This document shows positions 50,021-61,090 of a stretch of DNA of 64,000 bases, one piece after another; position 1 is the first letter of the stretch; every line of letters begins with the position of its first letter. Under the pieces are notes generated by a model, which was given only the letters and a program-made list of their open reading frames with translations, ran no database searches and had not been told where the DNA came from. Origin of the DNA: Diphasiastrum complanatum (taxonomy: Eukaryota > Streptophyta > Lycopodiopsida > Lycopodiales > Lycopodiaceae); NCBI GenBank assembly GCA_029204225.1, contig CM055103.1, forward strand, positions 7,706,866 to 7,770,865. The letters are read 5' to 3'. The position numbers and the translations under genes were made by a program.

Positions 50021-51700
50021 TAAATCTTAAAAACATGTGGTGCATTAGTGCATCTATTCAGACTATGATGTGACTACATTGATTTTTACACCATGACAAT
50101 AACCAAAAAAGGTTCTAATAGGCGCTTTTGTCGAAATTGCAAAAGTTGTTGAATTGCAAAATGACAATGAGAATACTATAATCGCATTTTCAACATTATG
50201 CTACAAACCAAAATCAAACAAACGACATGAAAATGATGAGACCAACACAAAAGTCATATATGAAATTATGTCACACGAGCGGAATCCAAATGATGATTGT
50301 CTACAAAAACTCAACATCAACTCCGTACAACTGACATGAAAACATATCTTTTAAAAATAGAGGTTTGTGACATTAACATCCACATGTGATATCCGTTACA
50401 AATTTCAAAAAATGTGTACAATCTATGTATGATCAAGTTTCTTGGACTTGGATTTAGACTAGCACCAAGTCAACAATCATAAAAAGAAACTATTTAATGC
50501 CAATATAAAATTAAAGTACTTTGAATTTCAACGTCACTAAAAAAATTTCGCAACTCCAAATTTAAACCACATAAACAATGTGCATTGCCACAATTGTCAA
50601 CTAGTAAAAATTATGTTTCTTCATATATGCCTTGAAAAATCATGTTGCTGATTGCAAAATTTATTATGATAATATTGTTGTAGTTGTGCAAGGTGAATAA
50701 ATATTATAAAAAAAATTACTTCTATTTTCACTTAAGACCTAGTTCTTGTGCAATTGATAAGTTTCACTTGTGTATCTTCTGCTACAACTTCAATGTTATA
50801 TGGCCCACTCTTTCAAGTTTCTTTGTCCCTCATCTTCTCCATCCCTTGCCCTTTATAAAAGATTTATTGATTGTTCAGGGGGATTGACTCCCTAAGTTCA
50901 CTCCCCATACAACCTTCCATGTGGTGTTTCAAATTATTATCCTCCCAACCATGCCACTTTCTAATATGAGCATCCAATATTAGCTCTTAACACTACCAAG
51001 GAGGGAATTCTCTAATTCAAGCATATGATCAAAAAAACAAGATGGACAACTATCTAGCCTACCTCACTGCCAACAACATTTTATTTAATTTGAAAATGCC
51101 TTGCTTAGGACTAGGATTTGCTTTCATCATACTCAAAGAACACATGGAGATGAAAAGACTTTATCAGAGCACTAAAGAAAAAGGGCTTCATCCCTCATAT
51201 GCACTTGAGATGTAGAAAAAGAGTCAACCCAACCTGAAGTTCTACTTCTAACACATTTTTTTAAATCAATCCCTATTTGCATTTGTACATCTTGTCTATA
51301 GAAAAGTAGTCTCTGATGTGTTGCCAAGAAAAACCCTAACCAAAACCTATTGTAGGCATAACTCATACACTTGCAAGTAATGATGTTTCTAGCATCTAAA
51401 ACATTGCAAAATTGTAACTTCCAACTCCAAGTAAAGGATGCCAAAAGCCTGAGAGAAAAATGAACTCACTCATTTTTTAAAAAGTAAATGTTATCACAGA
51501 GTTATGATGGACAAAAAATTCGATGCGTCTTACATAATTATGATTGCAAAGCTGCCCTCCATCTCATAGAAGTTTGACTAAAATCTGCATACTCTAAATG
51601 CATATTCAGTATCTAATCATGCATAAAATTTCACATAACCAACTCATGTTTCCAGATAACATAGCATAAATGTACAATAACAGCATGCATATTAATAGCT
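50021..51700. other. Unassigned sequence downstream of CFAP298
   Basis: The plus strand is open for 61 codons at 50154-50339 and the minus strand for 90 codons at 51172-51444. Neither shows a domain. The expected last exon(s) of CFAP298 on the minus strand were looked for here and not seen. Confidence 0.45.
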
Positions 51701-51708
51701 AGACAGAC

Positions 51709-52739
51709 CTTAGTTTTGTCGTTTTTTCCTGTGTAGTCACATAGTCTGCGACTACGCTGAAGCTGCTTACCAGCCCACCAAAGCTGCACAGAATCGACCA
51801 CCAACCCTAAAAAGCCCAATCAAGAAGTTATAGATCACAGTTTACAATTGAAGAAAATTCTTAAACTATGAAAACTAAAACAATGTTCTAAACCAAGAGA
51901 ACGAATGTATTTAAAAGTTCTTCGGTTATGGAAGCCACTGAAAAGTTGTGACTATACATGGACGAGCTAAGTACTAATTTGGCAAATCAACAAACCATAA
52001 GCATACCTAGGTTACTTGGAACTCCTTCAAGCTCTTTGTACAGAGGATGGTCGCTTGGCAATCCCGTGGGATAGCATCTCAACACTGCAGCCTTTATGGC
52101 GTCTATAGCATCTTCTAGCATGTATGGGGTTAATGGAACTTTGTATGCCACCTGCCTCTGCATTAAAAACATCTCGACTCATTCAATGTTTAACTTGCGA
52201 AAGATTCGAACAACGTTAAGACCTAGTGATGCTGATCAATTGCGCACCTCAGACGCACACGTCCCTGCTTCGGCCAGTGCCTTAAGAAGAACCCTAACTT
52301 CTTTTGGATCGCAAGTACAGAATGCGACGTATGTTAGTACTTTGATAACCGTGATAGTCAAGAGGACTCCCTCAAACCGCTTGGAGGGATATGAGAGCAG
52401 AAAACTCGAGGCCCTAAAATCTAACAGAGCTTGAAACACGTATATAGAAAATTCCATTCAAACTTTGAATCTGATACCTTCTCTGCTGGGGTCAAGCTTC
52501 AGCCCTTCCGCCGTTTCATATGTGCCTGATTCCCCGGCATCTTTATCAGTGGAAGGGGGAAGGTGAGAGATATGATCGTGCGCAAGGAGTTGCTGAGCTG
52601 CTTTTTGAAGCCTGGAAATGAGAAGCTGAAGATTGTGAATGTGAACCAGAGGTGGAATAACATCGGCGACATGATCTTGGATGCTACACTGATACAGAAA
52701 TTGTTGCTCCTCGCTCTGTCGGACGTGGATCATCACCAT
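51709..52739 (-). CDS. CFAP298: CFAP298 (C21orf59/Kurly) homologue, exons 1-4, 3' end not found
   Basis: Cytoplasmic factor for preassembly of axonemal dynein arms and cilium/flagellum motility. Exons: 52739-52478, 52300-52248, 52157-52007 and 51806-51709. All introns are GT-AG (177, 90 and 200 bp), the frame is kept through every junction, and a perfect TACTAAC branch site lies in intron 1 (52333-52339). This gives 188 codons. Family hallmarks: the MVMIHV...QFLYQ start, a LPPS stretch, VAYKVPLTPYMLEDAIDAIK, VLRCYPTGLPSDHP and QLWWAGKQLQRSRRLCDYTGKN. They align with human residues to about position 215 of 290. A donor (AAG|GTCTGT) ends exon 4, but no matching last exon is visible. Among plants this family is expected only where sperm are flagellated. 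The acceptor of exon 2 lacks a strong pyrimidine tract. Confidence 0.85.
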
Positions 52740-52760
52740 ATTCTCATTCTCAATTCTCCT

Positions 52761-52783
52761 TAAACCCTAAACCCTGAACCCTC
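52761..52783 (+). promoter_or_regulatory. Telo-box motif upstream of CFAP298
   Basis: TAAACCCTAAACCCTGAACC lies 22-44 bases upstream of the CFAP298 ATG. AAACCCTAA telo-boxes are common near transcription starts of plant genes. The short length and position fit a promoter or leader element rather than a telomere remnant. Confidence 0.55.
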
Positions 52784-53665
52784 CTTTATTCATAAAAGAT
52801 GAAAACCATCACTTTACAAACAAAAGGATGATGATCAAACATTTTATCTAAAGTACAAAACTTGAGTTGATATAAAGTGTTTAATGAACCAAATCTACCC
52901 CATGGAATTCACTAGCTAAAAGAGTGACTGTCATATTAGGGTGGTTTCAAATTGGCGGTAAGCTTCTTTGCCTGCCTATTCATTTGACACCCATCTTTTG
53001 AACTTGGCAAGTCAATCTTTTGAACTTGGCAAGTGATTTGACGGCAATCCAATGGACCAATCCCTTTTCACTTTTAAGTCTTTTGTTTTGAAAGGCAAAT
53101 ATATATTTTCATGTTAAAAGGTTGAAGGGTGGTGCTCTGAGGTTATCCACAATGATCAATATAACTCAAAACAAACCAAGAGTAATTAGGTGATTAAACC
53201 ATCCTCTTGTGTTGTCTTCTTTTGATCTAAACCTGTAATATGTTAGATCCATTAAACGAGCCTCCAAGAACATAACTTTGGTTGCCAAGTTTTCCCACAA
53301 AACTTTCCTTTCCAAGCATCAATGCCTCACGCTAGAATTTTGTATGATTTAAACACCAAAATATGAAATAACATTCTAATTTCTACATATACTTTGACAT
53401 CTCATGAACAAAAATGTGACTCTTCATTTCAAACTTTTTACGAAGATCATAGAAGTTTGTATCAAACTCCATTTCACTATGTAGAGTGAAAACAATGTGA
53501 TCACCATGAAACAACCATAAGACACATGATATTCACCAAAATTAAAGTAGAAAGACACATTTTTCTTAAAAACATGTACAATATAGAGATATGTCATTCA
53601 AGAGCTAATTTATTGTTTGCAATTGTGCAATTGTGGTAATAGTACCTAGATACTAATGCTATGAA
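52784..53665. other. Unassigned sequence upstream of CFAP298
   Basis: No gene recognised. A short direct repeat TCTTTTGAACTTGGCAAGT occurs twice at about 52996 and 53017. Confidence 0.5.
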
Positions 53666-53862
53666 GTGTACTATGTGATCAACATGCAGATTGGACCAAA
53701 TTTTGGTTCGGGATCGAATTCAACCTCTTCATCGTTCCAACCAGTGCATAAACTATTCTACAGATATTGTAAGAAAACTGGCCATGAAATCAAGGACTGC
53801 CGAACTTTGAAGTACAACAACGAAAAGAAGAAGCAGTTCCAACAACAAGCACACAGTGCAAC
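53666..53862 (+). pseudogene. Copia gag zinc-knuckle fragment
   Basis: Plus-strand frame with Ser/Gly-rich sequence, then YRYCKKTGHEIKDCRTLK, a CCHC knuckle whose first Cys is Tyr, and a QFQQQ tail. It is cut at about 53862 by the LTR of element F, which runs the other way. Confidence 0.75.
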
Positions 53863-54189
53863 ACTTAAAATTTGCTTCGAACAGGAACACAGATCATGCT
53901 ACACAGTAACACAAACAGAAAGCACTCTCCACACCAAGCTCACGTAGCAACCTTATTTTTCAAAACCAAAATACACTGTACATATAGTTCTTCACTATGG
54001 CAACTCATGCATGGCCCAGGGTGTCGTTGACAGGACGCGTGTCCCGTCGACTCACCTCGTGGCCAGGCCAACCGATCCTTATCCACTGATTGGACCCACC
54101 GTACAGTAACAAAGTAGTTCTACATTAATTCTACTCTACTTTTTATACAGTCATATACATAGCTTTAAAGTCAACAAACTTTAAGTACA

Positions 54190-54920
54190 TAAAGCTTTGA
54201 TCTTAACTTATCAGACTTTTCTCTAATAAGTGGCTTAGTTCGTCCGTACTACAATGAACAACATGAATTTCACGACTCAAGAGCCTCTCCCGTATAAAGT
54301 GATACTGAATCTCAATGTGTTTGGTTCTCGCATGGAACACTAGATTCTTTGCTAGCTGAATGCCACTCTGACTGTCGCTATGTATAGTCGTGGGATTTTT
54401 CTATTTCATGCCAACTTCATCCAACATTTGCCTCAACCATATAGCTTCATGGGTGTATACTCTACTTCTGTTGTGGATAGAGCAACTATACTTTGCTTCT
54501 TACTAGACCAGGAAAGGCATGCCACAAAGCTGGAATACATAACCTGTGGTGGATCTACGATCATCATAGTCACCTCCCCAATCTGCATCCACATAGCCAC
54601 AGAACTCAGGTAAACCCTCATGCTTCCTGTATACCAAGCCATAATCGGAAGTGCCTTTGACATATCGTAAAATGCGTTTGGATGTCTTCCAATGCGTTCT
54701 GTAGGTGCTGCCATAAACCGACTTACAATACCAACAACGGAGCATATATTTGGTCTAGTTTTGGTAAGATAAATCAAGCTCCCTACTAACTGCCTATAGA
54801 ACATAGCATCAAATGGCTGTGATTCGTCAAGCTTAGAAAGCTTTTTATTAGGCTCAATAGGAGTGTCACACTGGCTTGCAATCCTGCAACCTAAACCTGT
54901 GCAGCAACTATAAGGGAAGC
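54190..54920 (-). pseudogene. Element F RT C-terminus and RNase H
   Basis: TPIEPNKKLSKLDESQPF, YRQLVGSLIYLTKTRPN, THWKTSKRILRYVKGT, GYVDADWGGDYDDRRSTTGY, SWSSKKQSIVALSTTEVEY and the ARTKHIEIQYHFIRE tail are present. At least two frameshifts occur (near 54650 and 54560). The DADW Asp and STTEVEY Glu that make up part of the RNase H site are still encoded. Confidence 0.9.
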
Positions 54921-54924
54921 TCCT

Positions 54925-55843
54925 TAGATCCTGCTTACACATCACAAACACAGTGGATAACACACTATGGAGAAACCACCCAACCAAGTAGAAGCATCCA
55001 ATCAAACTCTAGAAGCTTCACCCCCAGGCCAAGGAACAAGAAGCATGAATGTAGAGTGAGAGCCTGGCAATGAATCCAAAACCATAATGAGGAATAGGGC
55101 GAGTTTGGACCCAATATATAGAGCCAAAAGCATCCTGGGCACATAGTCATGCATAGCCCTAAGTTCCCTATACATAGATTCATCAAGAATAGAGTCCTAA
55201 GCATGGACCAACTATTTATAGAAACTATTGATAACTCCATACCCTGTCTAAACTCCATTTAGTGTGTTCTAGGCCTCACAAGGATATTAGTTACTTTTGG
55301 GTCACGTCCAGTATGACGTGGCATAACTAACAACTTGTTTCACTGGAGTATCATGTATCCAAGACTAGGAGTATATTGTATCCTATGTGCTGGTCATGGA
55401 CATAACATTTTTCTCTCCTTAAATTGTTTTTATCCTTAGAAGCTGAACTTCGGGAAATTCTTCTTTATGCTATCAACTCTCTCCCACGAATCATCATCCT
55501 CAGTACGACCCTTCCACCGAATTAAGCACTCAGAGATAGAATGATTTCTCAATTGTTTATCTCTGGTTCTGAGCACTTTCTTAGGTTTCAAATTCCCTAT
55601 ACATAGATTCATCAAGAATAGCCTAAGCATGGACCAACTATTCATAGAATTGCTATTGATAACTCTATACAGGCATACACTATCTCATACCTTGCCTGAA
55701 CTCCATTTAGTGTGTTCTGGGCCTCACAAGATATTAGTTACTTTCAGGTCACGTCCAGTATGACGTGGCATAACTAACAACTTGTTTCACTGGAGTACCG
55801 TGTATCCAAGACTAGGAGTATATTGTATCCTATGTATTGCTCT
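54925..55843 (-). mobile_element. Chromovirus (Ty3/gypsy) element G, internally deleted, inserted in F
   Basis: On the minus strand: start of a 5' LTR (55843-55592), integrase C-terminal chromodomain (55591-55440), purine tract AAGGAGAGAAAA (55420-55408), then a 3' LTR from TGTTATG at 55407 to about 54925. The two LTR parts match over about 250 bases (55590-55840 and 55155-55399). Interior gag-pol and the second half of the 5' LTR are gone. The LTR end near 54925 is approximate. Confidence 0.78.
55436..55591 (-). pseudogene. Integrase C-terminal chromodomain of element G
   Basis: Reads KPKKVLRTRDKQLRNHSI, ECLIRWKGRTEDDDSWERVD and IKKNFPKFSF, ending in a stop. The VRWKG..WE pattern is that of the chromodomain that targets chromovirus integration to chromatin. 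It is fused in frame to LTR sequence upstream. Confidence 0.85.
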
Positions 55844-55844
55844 C

Positions 55845-56330
55845 TGACATACTTCACTTGTGTTAAACCCACCTCATGTCCTTTTTGCCACACCTCTCCT
55901 CCAAGGCAATAATGCATTAGGCTAAGATCTGTCATCTCGAATTGTTTTATGAGATCTTTCTTGATCATGTCTATCATCTCTCGATTATTTCCCATGATAA
56001 TCAAGTCATCAACATAAAGAGCAATCAACGCAACCATACCATCAAAGCATAAGACATAAAGATTTGGATCAGAATTTGTTCTCACTGTCCCCTTAGGAGA
56101 AAAGTAGGCATCAATCATGCTGTACCAAGCACGTGGTGCCTGTTTAAGACCATAAAGTGCTTTCTTCAAGTGACATACTTTATTCTCCTGTCCTTTCGCT
56201 ACAAAGCCTTCAGATTGATCCATGAACACCTCTTCTTCTAACTCACCATTTAGAAAAGCAAATTTTACATCCATCTGATACAAAGGCCAACCAAAATGTG
56301 AAGCTAAAGCAACAAGTATGATGGGGCAAG
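55845..56330 (-). pseudogene. Element F RT, N-terminal half
   Basis: Copia RVT_2 with LYQMDVKFAFLNGELEEEVF, HLKKALYGLKQAPRAWYSMI, DPNLYVLCFD and YVDDLII, ending LTQVKYVRE where G interrupts. The catalytic YVDD is intact. RT is cut on its N side at about 56330, where unrelated sequence begins. Confidence 0.92.
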
Positions 56331-56813
56331 GGAGATAGAAGAACGCGAACAAAGAAAAGAGCAGAAATATTGCGAAACAACTCTCTTGATACAATCAACT
56401 GCTAGATGCAAAAACAATCTAATAGAAAGCCTATGCTAAATATAATCACAGCCTTTTGGTGTTCTAATTGCCCAATAGGATCTTGAAAATTAGTTCATAC
56501 TCAAAAACGAGAGTATAGTACACCGAAGATGGATTCAATGTGAAGTTTAGCTTTGAAGTAGATGAAAAGAGTAGTATGATATCGCGAGTTCCTCAGGCGT
56601 CAAAGACAGTCATCATCTGATCAGAAATTGAGGAGTCGTAGATGTCCGTGTTTAGATCAGAGTGAGTAAAGAAGAGCGATCAAACAACAATAAAGTGCAT
56701 TCAAATCACAATAAGAATTCATCTATGCTATACACATATAGAAAAGTGTATTGCTGCTATATTACATTGAAGCACAACAATGACAGTTATACTAGTATGC
56801 ACTTGATAGCTTT
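56331..56813. other. Unassigned, possibly LTR or leader sequence
   Basis: No coding domain. It lies between truncated F and the LTR of H. The minus strand is CT-rich in a leader-like way (GATCGCTCTTCTTTACTCAC), but no ends or repeat partner were found. Confidence 0.35.
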
Positions 56814-57639
56814 TGTGCAAAAAGTACAAAAAGGACCAAGAGTGAATCCTAATCTGATCCTCAAGAGGGATTGGTTGTCAAATTACTTGATCTATCAATC
56901 TACTTGAGATTAAGATCAATCTAGATCAATTCTAGACACAAAATCCTAACAAGAACAATCATTAATTGAAGGTAGGTGTACTTTCTGGTTTCACAAGTGT
57001 GAAACATTGTTTGAGTACGGACTCCAACCTGAAAATCAAGTATACATTGATAGAACCTCAAAACAATCAAAACAAATGTAGACAAATGGAGAGAATCACT
57101 CAAAATTGCTTTTAAAACCAAGATTGGTGTCTCACATTGATTATGGCCAAATGTGGCTCTATGTATACAATAAGTGAGAACTCATGGTACTGATCATCTC
57201 TCTGATCCCACATGTGTGAAGGTGCTTTGTCATATGATGATTCATCATGCAAAACTGACACTTGGACAAAACCTTCTATTTTGTGCACTTTTGGTCCATT
57301 TTCCTTCTATATGGAGATCTACTTGAAAATCTTCTAGAAGTCGAAATTCGCCTACTTCAGCTTATTCCACACATGTGAGTTGTCCTCTACACATGTTATA
57401 TGACACCTAACCAAAGGATGTGGCTCATGCAATCAATAGATTGATGCCATGTGTCATATAAAACTAGTTTTTGGCCTTTTTAGCCACTATAACTTGAATC
57501 AAATCATATGTACAACCTATATGATTATGGTACATGACAAGTACACTATTTTCACATGTGGGAACAGGCTCCACACATGTGTGTTTATCTATATACAAGA
57601 TTTTTGGCCTCTACCAAGCTTATTTTTGCATTTTTCACA
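56814..57639 (-). repeat. 3' LTR of element H (family 1)
   Basis: 826 bp, inverted copy of 11779-12606, bounded by TGTG and CACA ends and preceded by a purine tract. Its CACACRTGTG palindromes mostly read CACATGTG where the solo copy has CACGTG, as expected from decay of methylated CpG. Confidence 0.88.
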
Positions 57640-57776
57640 CTCCTCAAAAATCTAGCTTGGTAAATCTAGCTTGATGGAAAACATGATGATCTTGAACTTG
57701 ACTCCATGGGTTGAATTGGTCTTTGCTAGTTCAAAAGGTGTGAAGATCAGCCAATGAGCTTGATGTTGATCTGAAA

Positions 57777-58859
57777 TCACCATATCCATGATAGTGCTTC
57801 TTTGAAGTTGACATCTTTGATGAACTTGAGAGCTTTGCACCATCCTAGCACCTCCAAAATTGATTCCTTCCAAATTTCATGTAGATGCTTGACTTTGAGG
57901 CTCGCTCCTTCTTCATGTGCATGCTCCTCCGTGAGAAAATAAAGATTTCTTTTGTATTTATTAGGATCACAAAGATCTAACATTCTGTTACCACAATCTA
58001 GAGAATTAGACTCATCCAAATTGGCAAGACTATGCATGCTATAATAACAAAGTGTTTGCATCATATCTTCATGCTTGTTTACCATGCTAATCTCATATCC
58101 AATGAGGCTAAATACTGCATTATGGAGATAAGTGTCTGTAGAAGATGATTCACTTACTCTCATAACGAGTTTACAATTTGCCTCAATACAAATTTTCAAA
58201 CTGTGAGTGAACAAATCACTTTTGCTCTTACATGACTTAAGAGCATACATTTGATAAAATAACCATTTGCTTTCTAATTGATTTAAAATCAATTTCAACC
58301 TTTTAAGAACATCATCTATGTTCTCAAGAGAGACTTCATACTCAACTAGTATGGCTTTATTCCAATTTTGAGATGCAATGATCTCACTAAAGCAAATTGA
58401 TTTATTAAATGACATAAGAGAAGTAAGTATGTGATGTATACCACATGAGATATGCTCATCTTTCCCTTGAAATGTGAGCCACATGGACTCAACCATATTT
58501 CTTGAGTTTCTTTTTGGAATCACAATTTGAGAAGGTCTCTCCTCCTCAATCCTTGGCACACTTGAACCTTGAGAAGGATTCTCCTCCTCAATCCTTGGCA
58601 CATTTAAACCTTGAGATGACTCCTTAAGATCCTCTTCATCGTGCTCCTTTTTTATGGAAATCCAAGACCTCCATGTCTCATAATGATCACAACAAGTATG
58701 ACCATTCAATATGCACTTCCTATGATTATTCAGATTACTTATGCTAGAACCATAAGTCCAAAAATCACCACAACTTGGCATGATTTTTCCAATATTGAAA
58801 TCAAAAGTTATTTCCATCCCAATAAGGCTAACTACTTGTTTATGGATATATGTGTCCAC
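57777..58859 (-). CDS. Uncharacterised 360-codon ORF at the 3' end of copia element H
   Basis: Function unknown. The open frame runs into the deletion join and starts after a stop with GTG, not ATG; the first ATG is codon 15, so the native start is probably lost. Seen in it: a segment at about 2-59 (DTYIHKQVVSLIGMEI to CCD) that resembles 242-298 (DTYLHNAVFSLIGYEI to LCD), an internal duplication. A 15-residue repeat NVPRIEEENPSQ / SVPRIEEERPSQ lies at about 86-111. The rest is Cys-rich with predicted helix-like Leu/Ile spacing (180-200). No gag, pol or membrane motif is recognised. It lies between pol remnants and the polypurine tract, the place where some plant retroelements carry an extra ORF. 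Confidence 0.5.
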   Translation of the reverse strand: MDTYIHKQVVSLIGMEITFDFNIGKIMPSCGDFWTYGSSISNLNNHRKCILNGHTCCDHYETWRSWISIKKEHDEEDLKESSQGLNVPRIEEENPSQGSSVPRIEEERPSQIVIPKRNSRNMVESMWLTFQGKDEHISCGIHHILTSLMSFNKSICFSEIIASQNWNKAILVEYEVSLENIDDVLKRLKLILNQLESKWLFYQMYALKSCKSKSDLFTHSLKICIEANCKLVMRVSESSSTDTYLHNAVFSLIGYEISMVNKHEDMMQTLCYYSMHSLANLDESNSLDCGNRMLDLCDPNKYKRNLYFLTEEHAHEEGASLKVKHLHEIWKESILEVLGWCKALKFIKDVNFKEALSWIW

Positions 58860-58879
58860 TTTGGATGCTCAATCGTCTT

Positions 58880-59600
58880 GCTTTGCCATCAAGTAGTTGA
58901 ATGAAAATGGTGCCTATCCCCTTGATCTTGCACACATCACCATTTGCTTGTGAAAAAGACGTTCCATTATCCAACTCTCTCAAGCTGTTGAACCAATGTT
59001 TGCTATCATGTGTCTTGTGGCTCCCAAGTCAATGTACCACGCTTGATCATCTTGATTAGATGACAATGCTGATATGAAAATGGTAGAGTCCTCAATCTCA
59101 CCTTCGTCGACAAGGTTACCTGCTTGCTTTGGTTTTCCTTTGTCTGATTCCGCCAAGAATTTCCGACATTCGCTCTCCCAATGGCCTTTTTTGCCGCAAT
59201 GGAAGCACCTTTCTTCTTGGTCTTGCTAGATGATCTCTCATCCTCCTGAGTCTTGGAAAATTGCTACTTAGACTTCTTCTTGCCTTGACTTTGCCTTGTT
59301 TTTGGCATGCCGCAAGTGCTTGATCGTTAGTATTTTGACGTCTAGCTTTCATCATTCATCGTCGTTGCTCCTCCTGCATCAAGATTCCTATGAGCTTGTC
59401 AAAGGCTGGCAATCTTTCTCTTGATGCTATTCCGCTCACAAACATCTAATAAGGTTCTACAATGCTGCACAATGCATTGGCACCAGCTCAACATCACATA
59501 TGCGCTCACCAATAGAATGCAGTTCATCCCTCGTTGTCTTGATTCTGGTGATGTACGTCTGAATGTGCTCTGCTTGCTCCATTCGGGCACTATTCAAAAT
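58880..59600 (-). pseudogene. Element H gag C-terminus and protease start
   Basis: Gag UBN2 part RMEQAEHIQTYITRIKTTRD, GERICDVELVPMH (about 59585-59460), then an intact knuckle CFHCGKKGHWESEC (about 59206-59165), then protease AWYIDLGATRHMIA (about 59045), where Leu replaces the usual Ser next to the catalytic Asp. Frames shift between parts. At about 58880 protease is joined to the sequence of the 360-codon frame. Confidence 0.85.
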
Positions 59601-59668
59601 TTAGGACCTCTTTGTCCCACAATCATCACAGATGCAACAAAATGTAAGGGGTAAAATCAAGGTACTAT

Positions 59669-60299
<631 letters not shown>

Positions 60300-61090
60300 A
60301 CATGAGATGGACATAGAACCAAAAGAGATAAATGTAGGGTGTAGCAAGTAGGATGGTGAGCAGCCCTCCGCCTGTCAAGAAGGGTTAGAACACAAATATA
60401 GGAATCTAACTATGCTTAGTTGCTAATTTAGTTGCTTTTCTACACAAAACTAACTCTACCCCACCTTAACTCTAATTCAACTAACACTAACCACACACAC
60501 TCATCTTTGGAAGAGGTGAAAGGAGATGAGAGAGAGAGAGAGAGTTAGAGGGAAGCACTCATTAGCTATTGCATGAATCCATAGGAGAAGTTTGAACTAA
60601 CAAAAGTAATGAATAGCAAAATGAAAGGGAAATAGCAAATACAAACAAGAGCACAAGACATAAGGCAATAGGACAATGAGGATGCTTGAATCTCCAATTT
60701 GGTAGAGTTTCCTCCTCTCAATTAGCATGTCAAATGGTTACAAGAGGTGTCTTCTTATCTTTGGGGAGGCCCTTGCCCCTTGGTTTCTATTGGCTACTTC
60801 AAGAAGGTAAAACTGAAACTAACCCTTCAAAAGAAACAAATTCTAATCTATCGTGCACAAAGAAGCACACCCCACCTACCACCATTTGACTTTTCCACTA
60901 AACAAAACTTAATAAACTTAGTTAACTCAAACTTTGGTCTTTTTAACATTATTTTAATTACAAGGCCCAAAGTCTAGTTTATTTAAAATACATTATTTAC
61001 AAGTGCTCATTGGGCTATGGGCTTACGCACTTAGGATGCCACGGCCCTCGCAACTTATTTCTACCTTCGGCCATTTTTATTTATGTGCAA
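60300..61090 (-). repeat. LTR family X fragment, inverted copy
   Basis: The part 60750-61090, read on the minus strand, matches 13075-13425 block by block (GGCATCCT, CCCAATGAGCACTTGTAAATA, AAACTAGACTTTGGGCC, AAGGGGCAAGGGCC). The part 60300-60750 is probably its downstream side, with a GA-rich run at about 60520-60554. Ends not defined. Confidence 0.5.

Larger units (their letters stand above)
53863..56330 (-). mobile_element. Copia element F, 5' truncated, interrupted by element G
   Basis: On the minus strand F has the RT N-terminal half (56330-55845), then the G insertion, then the RT C-terminal part and RNase H (about 54920-54190), then a 3' LTR of about 245 bp (about 54111-53863). The LTR is shared with 63738-63987. 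Gag, protease and integrase are missing and no 5' LTR is seen. The LTR outer limit is approximate. Confidence 0.8.
56814..59640 (-). mobile_element. Copia element H with 3' ORF, 5' truncated
   Basis: On the minus strand: gag C-terminal part with knuckle (about 59600-59130), start of protease (about 59060-58890), a deletion join at about 58880, a 360-codon frame (58859-57777), purine tract TTTTTGAGGAG (57650-57640) and a 3' LTR (57639-56814, TGTG to CACA). The LTR is family 1, the same as the solo LTR at 11779-12606. Protease is close to element A. The 5' end is lost near the GA array. Confidence 0.82.

Noticed and set aside
57777-58859. Host gene or envelope-type protein for the 360-codon ORF
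   Set aside because: It is bounded by a retroelement purine tract and LTR on one side and pol on the other, and shows no membrane span or signal peptide, so neither label is supported.
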